Positions 1 through 6,139 are shown, numbered from the stretch's first letter. The stretch is 6,172 bases of DNA from Treponema sp. UBA3819 (GCA_002369025.1 DFDV01000004.1:1-6172), one strand, 5' to 3'. Program-made: numbers and translations. Notes: a model not told the origin generated them from the letters alone.

Positions 1-2174
1 ATATTTTTCAGCAGCCATTCTGATTCAGAACCTGATGTCATATCGCCACATACATTGATAATGTAATCTGTGTCTTCGTTTGTCATCAAATCTTCAGCCA
101 GATGTTGAACAGTTGCAATAGCATTGCTTTCGGATAAGCCATCATAGCTATCATTTCCAGTTGGAGAAATATAGTAAGTAACAGAAGTGCTTGTTCCACC
201 GCCGCCAGAGTTTTCAGGCTGAACATAACCATTCTCATCAAAAACATAATTGATAAACTCGTCTGCGCCTGGATCATATTCTGGCGCAACAGCAAACTTG
301 CTATATTCTGCCGCAAGGCTGGTTTCTGAATCGGGGTCGAGCGAAAGCCATGCTCTATTAGGTTCATAAGAATAGGGCGCAATTGTTGCAACTGGAGTAG
401 TTCCAGTTAACGAACCTCCAATTGTAAGAACCGTTTCGCTACTCAAGACAACAACATAGTCAGGGACAATTCTTGCGTTTCCGCTCATTGTAAACGAGCC
501 ATCATTATAAACAAAAACGCCCGTTCCGCCGTTATCTCCGCCAACTGTTCCGCCTGACATATAGAAATCACCGAAGTTTTCTATTTCTTTATAAATTACT
601 TGACCGTACAAATTTTCATAGGCATTGTTTTTAACACTTCCGCCCTTCATATAAAACGAAGCTCCATTGCAAATCACGACTCCGCAATCTGTGTTTCCTG
701 AGATTTCGCCACTTTGCATAGTTACAGAACCAGACTTTATCAAAAGGCCACCATTATTACCGCTGCCACTTGCACTAGCGTTATTTACAATGTTTATGTC
801 CTTTAGCTCAATGGGAACGCTTGTATCAATTGTAAGATTTACATATTTGCTATTAGAATCGTCGACCTCATAGTCTATGGATTTAATGTCATCCGCGCTT
901 TTGCTTAAAATCGTCACGCGGGTGGCCTTTCCATTAAGTTCACTTCCGACAGACTGCCCGTCATCAATGTCACTCAAAAGGCAGATATTCCAATTTTCAT
1001 CAGCAGAGTGTTCGTTTGAATCCACAAGAGCAGCAATTTTTGAAACAGCGTCAGTTATGCTGCCAAGCGGACTTGTCTCGCTGGAACCGTCGCCAGTTCC
1101 GCCATTCTTTACATACAAGGTCACGCTGCCCGAGCCACTCTTTTCTTCCCACTTTGCCCAGTAGTCAAAACTTCCCTGACTGCCGGCCGCTAATTCTGTT
1201 ACTGCGCTGCCATTCAAATCTTCATTGTCATACCAGCCGGCAAAGGTGTGGCCGCTCTTCCTCATCAGCTCACTTCCGGGGAGGGAAACAGTCTTTTTGC
1301 GCTGGAAAATGCTTGTCAGAACGTCATTTTCGGGGCTGGAATCATTCAGACTGCCCCCGTTAAAATGCAGGGTAACTGAATACTTTCCAACCAGATCCAG
1401 AGTGGCGACTGCCTTGCAAATATAGCCGGCCTTAATCTGCACGCTTGTTTCATAGGTGTTCAGAAGACATCTTGTGTCGCCATCTTTATAGTTAAAATCT
1501 ATCTGAATTTTATAAGAACCGTCTAAAAATCCGCACTCAGTTCCGCTCAATTTTATGGGTGCGCTTAGAAGAACATGTTTTTTCCCCTGATCATCTTCAT
1601 TTATTGTGAGGGTTGAGTCATGGGTTGTGGTTATTTCTTGTCCCAGAGGATTATAATAGCGACCGTCGCTCACACTTTGGATACGGGCAAGGACTTCGTT
1701 TGCTTCTCCAGAAAAAAAGACCTGCAGGGTAAAGCCACCCTTGCTTTCGCTTGTGGTAAGGTCAAAGGTAAGACTGACTGTTTTGCCTGCAACCGCTTTT
1801 GCTCTGGTACTTCCGGAAAATTCTACGCCGTCCAGTTGTGCAGTAAGGGTAAAAATCCATTCGCCCAAAGGAATTTCTATGCGCTTTGAGGAAAGTTCAT
1901 CCAGATTGTCCGCTCTTGCAAGTTCTGTTTCTGTACCGCCGCTTTTTGTACCCGTCAGGACCAGATCCGTCAGGTCGTCTGGATCAGGGGAGGGGAGTAG
2001 AGTTCTTTCTGCCGGTGTCTGGCCAGATGTTCGTGCTGATTTTACGCAGATATATGCAGTTTTTCCGCCGTCCGCCCCTGTTTCCTGACTCAAATCTGAA
2101 CAGGAAAAAAATGTCCATGCCAGAAGAAAGCATGCCGGCAGGAGGCGCTTCCATGTGTGTTGTGTTTTTTTCAT
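1..2174 (-). CDS. Surface lipoprotein with InlB-type repeat and beta-helix modules (partial, C-terminus outside window)
   Basis: The frame is open from ATG at 2174 to the left edge: about 724 codons and no stop, so the C-terminus is missing. Residues 1-25 form a lipoprotein signal: basic start (MKKTQHTWKR), hydrophobic core, then FFSC with the predicted lipidated Cys at 25. Residues about 264-343 resemble an InlB/Listeria-Bacteroidetes B-repeat (SVTLHFNGG ... HTFAGWYDNEDLNG ... YWAKW). From about 350 a segment starting VTLYVKNGGTGDGSSE leads into rungs at about 483-568 with repeated F-x-M-x-G-G phrases (VTMQSGEISGN, FYMKGGSV, FYMSGGTV, FTMSGNARI), typical of right-handed beta-helix proteins. 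After a GGGG linker (about 658) a second module begins, VTYYISPTGNDSYDGLSES, resembling DUF1565-type beta-helix starts. It lies 12 bp behind the upstream lipoprotein gene, probably in one operon. The Shine-Dalgarno is poor (GGGGG, 6 nt from ATG), so translation may be coupled. Role unknown; adhesion or glycan binding is a guess. Confidence 0.85.
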   Translation of the reverse strand, partial: MKKTQHTWKRLLPACFLLAWTFFSCSDLSQETGADGGKTAYICVKSARTSGQTPAERTLLPSPDPDDLTDLVLTGTKSGGTETELARADNLDELSSKRIEIPLGEWIFTLTAQLDGVEFSGSTRAKAVAGKTVSLTFDLTTSESKGGFTLQVFFSGEANEVLARIQSVSDGRYYNPLGQEITTTHDSTLTINEDDQGKKHVLLSAPIKLSGTECGFLDGSYKIQIDFNYKDGDTRCLLNTYETSVQIKAGYICKAVATLDLVGKYSVTLHFNGGSLNDSSPENDVLTSIFQRKKTVSLPGSELMRKSGHTFAGWYDNEDLNGSAVTELAAGSQGSFDYWAKWEEKSGSGSVTLYVKNGGTGDGSSETSPLGSITDAVSKIAALVDSNEHSADENWNICLLSDIDDGQSVGSELNGKATRVTILSKSADDIKSIDYEVDDSNSKYVNLTIDTSVPIELKDINIVNNASASGSGNNGGLLIKSGSVTMQSGEISGNTDCGVVICNGASFYMKGGSVKNNAYENLYGQVIYKEIENFGDFYMSGGTVGGDNGGTGVFVYNDGSFTMSGNARIVPDYVVVLSSETVLTIGGSLTGTTPVATIAPYSYEPNRAWLSLDPDSETSLAAEYSKFAVAPEYDPGADEFINYVFDENGYVQPENSGGGGTSTSVTYYISPTGNDSYDGLSESNAIATVQHLAEDLMTNEDTDYIINVCGDMTSGSESEWLLKN

Positions 2175-2186
2175 GCCGGGCCCCCG

Positions 2187-3791
2187 CTAGTCTTTTTTAA
2201 TCTGGATAAAGGCAGAATAGACAGCCTCGCCCTTTGTGACGTAAACGGTAAGGTCATAGGGAAGTCCGCTGACAAAGGTACTGGTGTCAAGTACGAGCGT
2301 ATTGCCGTTTTCTCCAGTCAGCACTTCTCCGTCAAGTTTCCATTCGTAGCTGTAGGCACTTTCCCCAGTTGCCGCTGAGGGTGCAGTAAAGGTGATTTTT
2401 CCGTCTGCATCAGGCTGGGACTGGCCAATCTGAATGTCAGTCATGGTAAGGTTAAAGTCCACCTGAATGCCGGAAAGACCGCCTTCAACCCATTTTGCAT
2501 ACAGGGTCAGGGGAGCGGTAAGGCCGACAGTAGAATCAAAAAGTTCTGTGCATTCAGAATCAGTGTACCAGCCACCAATGACATAGCCGGAAACATCAGA
2601 AGTGTCAAAATAGACTTTTACTTTTTCTCCGTGCCGGTAAATCTTTTCTGCGGGAATATTTTCGCTTGTATGTGCGCCGGAATTGTAGGTGAGGGTATAA
2701 GTCTTGCGGTCATGGTAGATGTTTACAATGGTTGAACCGTCTTCGGCAATCGTCTGCTGCTCAACGGCATCTGCTTCAAGGTTTTCAAATCCTTCGTATT
2801 CGCTGGGAACTGCCTCGGTTTTGCTGCCCGAAAGTCCCTGCTTTTTTACTTCAGAAACAATTTCATAGCCCTGTCCGCTTACAGACTGCTGCCACTCGCG
2901 CACAGTATATTCTGCTTCAACCGGGTCCTTCTGCTCAGGAGTATCACTTCCGCCTGGGGTATCGCCTTCGCCTGGGGTATCGCCTTCACCCGGAGTATCG
3001 CCTTCGCCAGGAGTATCACCTTCACCCGGTGTATCACCTTCGCCCGGTGTGTCGCCTTCGCCAGGAGTATCACCTTCACCCGGAGTATCGCCTTCACCCG
3101 GTGTGTCGCCTTCGCCAGGAGTATCACCTTCACCCGGTGTGTCGCCTTCACCCGGAGTATCGCCTTCGCCCGGTGTGTCGCCTTCGCCAGAAGTATCACC
3201 TTCACCCGGAGTATCGCCTTCACCTGGGGTATCGCCTTCACCTGGGGTATCGCCTTCACCCGGTGTGTCAGGCTGGTCTGGAGGAGTATCACCGGAATCC
3301 GGATTTACTTTTTTAAGGGAAAGATTTACCGGGTTATCTCCGGCATTGACGGTAATTTCAACACTGTCTCCATGGTAGAGTTCGGTACGCTTTTTACTTC
3401 CGTCTGCCAGAAAAATTGCCTCGTATATCGTGGCAGAAACTTGTATGCGGGCCCCCGGGTTGATTGCATCAAAAACAGCCTTTGCTCCGGAAACGGCAGG
3501 AAGTGTTTTTGTACTTGTGTAATCACCTGTGATGGAAATATCCAGATAATAACCGGAGCCCTGAGGTTCAGAAATTTCATCGAAAGGATTTGTGTCAGTC
3601 AGACTCTTATCAGGGCCTGCTGATTCAGCAAAGTCACTTTTACCCCCCCCCTCTCTCAGTTCCCGGACCAGTGCCTCTGGAAGTTCGAATGTAATGGAGG
3701 CTTCACTGGAGTTTGAACCAAGTGAGCAGGAAAGCCATAAAAGTGAAGAAATCAAAATACACGGAAGTGCAGACCTTTTCAGAAAAACCAT
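2187..3791 (-). CDS. Repeat-rich surface lipoprotein with TPGEGD spacer and InlB B-repeat; candidate phase-variable
   Basis: This 534-residue protein has a lipoprotein signal peptide (residues 1-22, ending LLWLSC, lipidated Cys 22). Residues about 30-170 form an unrecognised beta-rich domain containing Gly48-50, encoded by a run of nine G. Residues about 177-284 are 18 copies of a six-residue unit (16 TPGEGD, one TSGEGD, one TPGGSD), a flexible acidic spacer like the wall- or membrane-spanning stalks of surface proteins. Residues about 291-363 (EYTVREWQQS ... EQQTIAEDGSTIVNIYHDR) look like the YTV/MucBP-like domain that often precedes InlB repeats. Residues 364-434 are an InlB B-repeat (YTLTYNSG ... 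VIGGWYTDSECTELF ... LTLYAKW). Residues 435-534 look Ig-like (YSYEWKLDGEVL). The start at 3791 is supported by GGAGG seven nt upstream and by the signal peptide. It is first in an apparent two-gene operon. A surface-display role is inferred from architecture; ligand unknown. Confidence 0.9.
   Translation of the reverse strand: MVFLKRSALPCILISSLLWLSCSLGSNSSEASITFELPEALVRELREGGGKSDFAESAGPDKSLTDTNPFDEISEPQGSGYYLDISITGDYTSTKTLPAVSGAKAVFDAINPGARIQVSATIYEAIFLADGSKKRTELYHGDSVEITVNAGDNPVNLSLKKVNPDSGDTPPDQPDTPGEGDTPGEGDTPGEGDTPGEGDTSGEGDTPGEGDTPGEGDTPGEGDTPGEGDTPGEGDTPGEGDTPGEGDTPGEGDTPGEGDTPGEGDTPGEGDTPGEGDTPGGSDTPEQKDPVEAEYTVREWQQSVSGQGYEIVSEVKKQGLSGSKTEAVPSEYEGFENLEADAVEQQTIAEDGSTIVNIYHDRKTYTLTYNSGAHTSENIPAEKIYRHGEKVKVYFDTSDVSGYVIGGWYTDSECTELFDSTVGLTAPLTLYAKWVEGGLSGIQVDFNLTMTDIQIGQSQPDADGKITFTAPSAATGESAYSYEWKLDGEVLTGENGNTLVLDTSTFVSGLPYDLTVYVTKGEAVYSAFIQIKKD
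2941..3264 (-). repeat. 18 tandem copies of an 18-bp unit (minisatellite) encoding TPGEGD
   Basis: Eighteen contiguous 18-bp units fill 324 bp exactly. The commonest plus-strand form is gtatcgccttcacccggt, with synonymous changes mainly at the a/g, g/a and final positions. The unit at 2941 is the divergent GGS variant and the one at 3175 carries the Pro-to-Ser change. Units ending ccagga or ccagaa begin at 2995, 3049, 3103 and 3175, which gives a higher-order spacing of 54, 54 and 72 bp. Because the unit is a multiple of three, gain or loss of copies keeps the reading frame and only changes stalk length. Confidence 0.97.
3643..3651 (-). repeat. Poly-G(9) tract inside the lipoprotein coding sequence
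   Basis: Nine consecutive C on the plus strand (G on the coding strand) lie directly after a short GA repeat (GAGAGA) and cover the last base of Glu47 through Gly50. The frame is intact with nine G. With eight G the frame runs 16 residues and stops at TGA (63-residue product); with ten G it stops at TAA directly after Gly50. Poly-G tracts of about this length are known to vary in length in treponemes and other bacteria; variation at this one is inferred. Confidence 0.9.
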
Positions 3792-3798
3792 TCGTTTT

Positions 3799-3853
3799 CC
3801 TCCATAACTTTTTAAGTATCATTCAAGTATACCATATATCTATGAATGTGCAA
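3799..3853 (-). promoter_or_regulatory. Promoter and ribosome binding site of the lipoprotein operon
   Basis: On the minus strand TATACT (3831-3826) is preceded by TGG, giving an extended -10, and 16 bp further up is TTGCAC (3853-3848), a weak -35 match. Transcription would start near 3819, leaving a leader of about 28 nt. GGAGG (3803-3799) lies seven nt before the ATG at 3791 and fixes that start. No operator was recognised. Confidence 0.65.
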
Positions 3854-3867
3854 TATCGGGAGATAGA

Positions 3868-3960
3868 GCAGGCGGGGGAAAAGTCCCCCTCGCTTCCATG
3901 CAAGACGCTCTGCGAATCGTCCCCGCAAGCGGTGCCGCTTCTCTCCGCTTTCTTGCCTGT
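3868..3960. other. GC-rich block of nested inverted repeats (possible structured RNA or dispersed repeat)
   Basis: Several complementary segments sit in under 100 bp. GCAGGC (3868-3873) can pair with GCCTGT (3955-3960). GGGGGA/TCCCCC (3874-3879 with 3884-3889) closes a four-base loop. GCAAGA (3900-3905) can pair with TCTTGC (3951-3956), which competes partly with the outermost stem. AAGCGG/CCGCTT (3927-3932 with 3935-3940) makes a small hairpin. No protein is convincing here on either strand. It lies directly upstream of a plus-strand terminator, so a small plus-strand RNA is possible; a dispersed intergenic repeat is equally possible. I do not recognise it as a known RNA family. Confidence 0.45.
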
Positions 3961-3967
3961 CCGCTAC

Positions 3968-3994
3968 CCCCTTTCCTAAGGGGCGATTTTTTTT
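3968..3994 (+). terminator. Intrinsic terminator, plus strand
   Basis: CCCCTT (3968-3973) pairs with AAGGGG (3978-3983) around a TCCT loop. After three bases comes a run of eight T (3987-3994), the classic layout of a Rho-independent terminator. No plus-strand protein gene precedes it, so it would end transcription of the inverted-repeat block or of read-through from further left. The arm TAAGGGGC (3977-3984) can pair instead with GCCCCTTA (4003-4010), an alternative fold that would break the terminator stem. Confidence 0.7.
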
Positions 3995-4019
3995 GCTTTT
4001 TAGCCCCTTAAAAACCCGC

Positions 4020-4034
4020 TATACTGTATTTATG
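4020..4034 (+). promoter_or_regulatory. Possible promoter with almost leaderless start for the nuclease remnant
   Basis: TATACT (4020-4025) lies six bases before an ATG at 4032, so a transcript would begin at or near that ATG. There is no Shine-Dalgarno before the ATG and no good -35 at the right distance (the best is T-rich TTTTTA at 3997-4002). This suggests either a leaderless start or a chance -10 in front of a dead gene. Confidence 0.35.
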
Positions 4035-4393
4035 GCTCAGAAAAAGAAATCACACAAAAAATTGAATCTGTACTAGAAGGAGAAAAGTCAGCAGAGACTC
4101 CGCCATCTGAATCTTCTGAAGCCGTCTCCAAATCCGCGCCATCTCAATCCGGGGAAAGCCCTGCATCCGCTCCTGCACAACCTGAATCTGAAAGTGCAAA
4201 ATCTCAGCCGTCTGCACCGCAAGCCGCCGCTCCAGCTGTGCCTGACGGACTCATTCAGCTCCCCTCAGAACTTGCCTTTCCCCGCTGTCCGGCAGTAAAG
4301 CATGCTCCCGACCACGAACTGCGCCATTTTACCGACTACGACATCTGCTACCGGGAAAGTTATGAACAGGCGGAATGATCTGCCTACCAGTTT
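4032..4393 (+). pseudogene. Remnant of a DNA/RNA non-specific endonuclease (NUC1 family), N-terminal linker only
   Basis: A plus-strand frame open from 4004 to TGA at 4376-4378 has protein-like content but no usable start codon. It reads a Ser/Pro/Glu/Ala-rich linker (SAETPPSESSEAVSKSAPSQ ...) and then LPSELAFP ... ELRHFTDYDICYRESYEQAE. The last part matches the beginning of NUC1 nuclease domains, which read R/K-H-x-x-Y-x-x-x-Y-x-x-x-x-x-Q-x-x-W-x-x-Y. The next codons are TGA TCT GCC TAC, so the stop stands where the conserved Trp should be (W-S-A-Y), and recognisable sequence ends by about 4393. The catalytic DRGH region and all that follows are absent. The only ATG (4032) is in another frame and gives MAQKKKSHKKLNLY then stop. 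Either one A was lost from the A5 run at 4041-4045, or a deletion near 4074 removed a membrane anchor that would follow the basic start. Family identity rests on pattern recall. Confidence 0.6.
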
Positions 4394-4732
4394 TTACTTA
4401 TACGAAAGAAGCTTGTCGTATTGCGCTTTCATTTGGCCATACAAGGGCATGTAGTCCATGTCGGTTCTGGCGCGCAAGAATTCCGTCATTTGGCTTATGG
4501 GCTCGTAAATGGGAGTAAGGCCCAAATTTGCCAAAACGCCTTTTAGCGCGTGGGCGGTTTCAAAGGCCGCGTCGTAATCCTTGGACTCAAGAAGGCCCTT
4601 TAATTTTTCAAAGCGCTCGTCGGAAAGGCAGATGTTCAGCATTTTATAATAGAAGTCTTCTTTCTTTAGGCAACGGGCAAGGCCCGCGTCAACGTCCGCT
4701 CCAAATTCTCTCAAGACATTCAAGTCAATCAT
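4394..4732 (-). CDS. Hpt (histidine phosphotransfer) domain protein
   Basis: A 112-residue single-domain protein, the usual size for a free-standing Hpt. The motif AHALKG places the phosphorylatable His at 61, followed by GVLANLGLTPIYEPISQMTEFLRAR, the typical second helix of the four-helix bundle. Such proteins pass phosphate between the receiver of a hybrid kinase and a response regulator; no kinase is in this window. It is cytoplasmic, with no signal or membrane segment. It is divergent from the response regulator, 90 bp apart, which makes that REC domain a natural partner (inference). The ATG at 4732 has only AAGG one base upstream, too close for a good Shine-Dalgarno. TTG three codons in is better spaced, so the true start is uncertain by a few residues. 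Its 3' end lies beside the nuclease remnant and no terminator is visible. Confidence 0.85.
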   Translation of the reverse strand: MIDLNVLREFGADVDAGLARCLKKEDFYYKMLNICLSDERFEKLKGLLESKDYDAAFETAHALKGVLANLGLTPIYEPISQMTEFLRARTDMDYMPLYGQMKAQYDKLLSYK

Positions 4733-4776
4733 GCCTTCATTTTAAATCATATTCAACAAAAAGTCATCACAAAAGA

Positions 4777-4822
4777 TTGAAAAAAATGGAATTTTGCGCT
4801 AACTTGAATTTGGAGATTTTCC
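4777..4822 (+). promoter_or_regulatory. Candidate promoter and ribosome binding site of the response regulator
   Basis: TTGAAA (4777-4782), a 17-bp spacer and TAACTT (4800-4805) form a weak sigma-70-like promoter. GGAG (4812-4815) lies seven nt before ATG 4823 and supports that start firmly. The short leader leaves no room for a riboswitch. The opposite strand of this 90-bp gap must also hold the Hpt promoter, but no convincing hexamer pair was found there. Confidence 0.4.
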
Positions 4823-6139
4823 ATGAAAAAAATTATGATTGTTGACGACGAGCAAGTTTCCTTGATGATGACGGAACACATACTTGCCACCGCTTACCAA
4901 ACAGTTTGCGCCTCCAACGGAAACGAGGCCATAGAACTTTTTCACAAAGAAACGCCCGACATGGTTCTCTCCGACTTGCACATGCCGGGAATGACCGGCT
5001 ACGAACTTCAGCAAAAATTGCAAAAAGAATTCAACGAGCAAATTCCTTTTATGTTCATGACCGCCGACCAAGACGACGCCACAGAAAGCAAGGGTTTTGA
5101 AAACGGAGCCATGGACTTTATAAAAAAGCCTTTTCGAGCGGACGTTCTTTTACGCCGCGTGGGAAACATTCTGCAAACGGTGGAAAAAATTCAAGGCCTA
5201 AAAAAAGCCGCCGTCCTTGACCCGATGACCGGCCTTTTGAACAAAGCTTCGTCCCAGAAAGAAATCTCCGCCCTATGCAAAAGCGCGCAAGGCGTTTTGA
5301 TGATGATTGACCTTGACAGCTTTAAGCTTGTGAACGACATTTACGGCCATTCCATGGGCGACAAAATTTTGGCGCACTTTTCCGAAATCCTAAAGGCCGT
5401 TGTCCGCCCCATAGACTTGGTGGGCCGTCTTGGAGGCGACGAGTTCATCGCCTTTTGCCAAAACGTCACGGAAGAAATTGTAGTTGAAAAAAAATCCCGC
5501 TTCATAAACAAATACATTTTGGAAGCGGCCAAGGAGCTTATGGGCGAAGACTTCCAGATTCCTTTGGGAGCTTCAATCGGCTGCGTCCTTGTTCCAAACG
5601 AAGGAACGGACTTTGACCGCCTTTTTAAAAAAGCGGACAAGGCGCTTTACGATGTCAAGAAAAACGGAAAGCACGGCTTTAAGTTTTTTAAGGAAAAAGA
5701 TTCTGAAAGAAAAAACGAGGAGACAAGCGCCTCGGATCTTGCCAACGCCATGCAAATCTTAAGCGAGCGGACCCTTCCCCGGGGAGCGCTTGTCCTTCCC
5801 TTTGAACAGTTTAAAACTGTGTTCCAGTTTTTAAAGCGCCTTGTGTCCAACTACCAACGGGAAATTTGGGCGGTCTTGTTTTCAATTTCCGAAACGAAGC
5901 GCTCGGCGATTCCAATCGAGGACGCGGCGGAACAACTTTTGGACGCAATAAAAAGTTCTTTGAGGCAAAGCGACGTGGTTTCCCAAAACGCCAAAAACCA
6001 GTTCATGGTTCTACTGCAAGAAGTGGAATCGTCAAACATTGAAATTGTCATAAACCGCATCATGGAAAAATGGGAAGCCGCCGACGCTTCCGCGATGTTC
6101 ACAGTCAAGAGCGAACTTGACGCCGTCAAGCGCGCTTGA
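4823..6139 (+). CDS. Response regulator diguanylate cyclase (REC-GGDEF-degenerate GGDEF)
   Basis: This 438-residue cytoplasmic protein should make cyclic-di-GMP from two GTP when phosphorylated. Residues 1-120 are a receiver: acidic pocket D8 D9, phosphoacceptor D51 (SDLHMPGMTGYE), T80 and K102 (IKKPF). Residues about 128-290 are a complete GGDEF domain: DPMTGLLNK at 133, metal and guanine residues around D163, N171 and D180, the active-site GGDEF at 204-208, and ASIG at 250. The inhibitory I-site R195-P-I-D198 lies exactly five residues before GGDEF, so product inhibition is expected. Residues about 318-438 look like a second, inactive GGDEF: RQSD (381-384), five residues, then AKNQF (390-394) in the signature position, followed by MVLLQEV. 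A charged linker (291-305) joins them. GGAG precedes the ATG by seven nt. It is divergent from the Hpt gene, its likely phosphodonor. No DNA-binding domain. Stop is TGA. Confidence 0.93.
   Translation: MKKIMIVDDEQVSLMMTEHILATAYQTVCASNGNEAIELFHKETPDMVLSDLHMPGMTGYELQQKLQKEFNEQIPFMFMTADQDDATESKGFENGAMDFIKKPFRADVLLRRVGNILQTVEKIQGLKKAAVLDPMTGLLNKASSQKEISALCKSAQGVLMMIDLDSFKLVNDIYGHSMGDKILAHFSEILKAVVRPIDLVGRLGGDEFIAFCQNVTEEIVVEKKSRFINKYILEAAKELMGEDFQIPLGASIGCVLVPNEGTDFDRLFKKADKALYDVKKNGKHGFKFFKEKDSERKNEETSASDLANAMQILSERTLPRGALVLPFEQFKTVFQFLKRLVSNYQREIWAVLFSISETKRSAIPIEDAAEQLLDAIKSSLRQSDVVSQNAKNQFMVLLQEVESSNIEIVINRIMEKWEAADASAMFTVKSELDAVKRA

Noticed and set aside
2941..3264. CRISPR array
   Set aside because: Units are contiguous with no unique spacers, and they are coding.
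2732..3378. Long open frames on the plus strand and a second minus frame through the 18-bp array (for example a SPSPGV repeat protein)
   Set aside because: An 18-bp repeat without stops is open in every frame. These frames lack a ribosome site and a signal, and they end soon after the array; only the TPGEGD frame continues into recognisable domains on both sides.
3792..4010. Integron attC site or tRNA-like attachment site
   Set aside because: The inverted repeats are not flanked by the RYYYAAC/GTTRRRY boxes, and no tRNA arms are present.
4041..4047. Programmed -1 frameshift at the A-run of the nuclease remnant
   Set aside because: The heptamer is GAAAAAG, not the classic A-AAA-AAG, and the product would still lack the catalytic domain.
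4376..4378. TGA read as Trp by an altered code
   Set aside because: The neighbouring regulator uses TGG for Trp (codon 349) and TGA as its own stop, and the remnant lacks the rest of the domain in any case.
4528..4845. Plus-strand frame opposite the Hpt gene and similar antisense frames within 4799-6147
   Set aside because: They are shadows of well-supported genes, with arginine/serine-rich or low-complexity content and no ribosome site.
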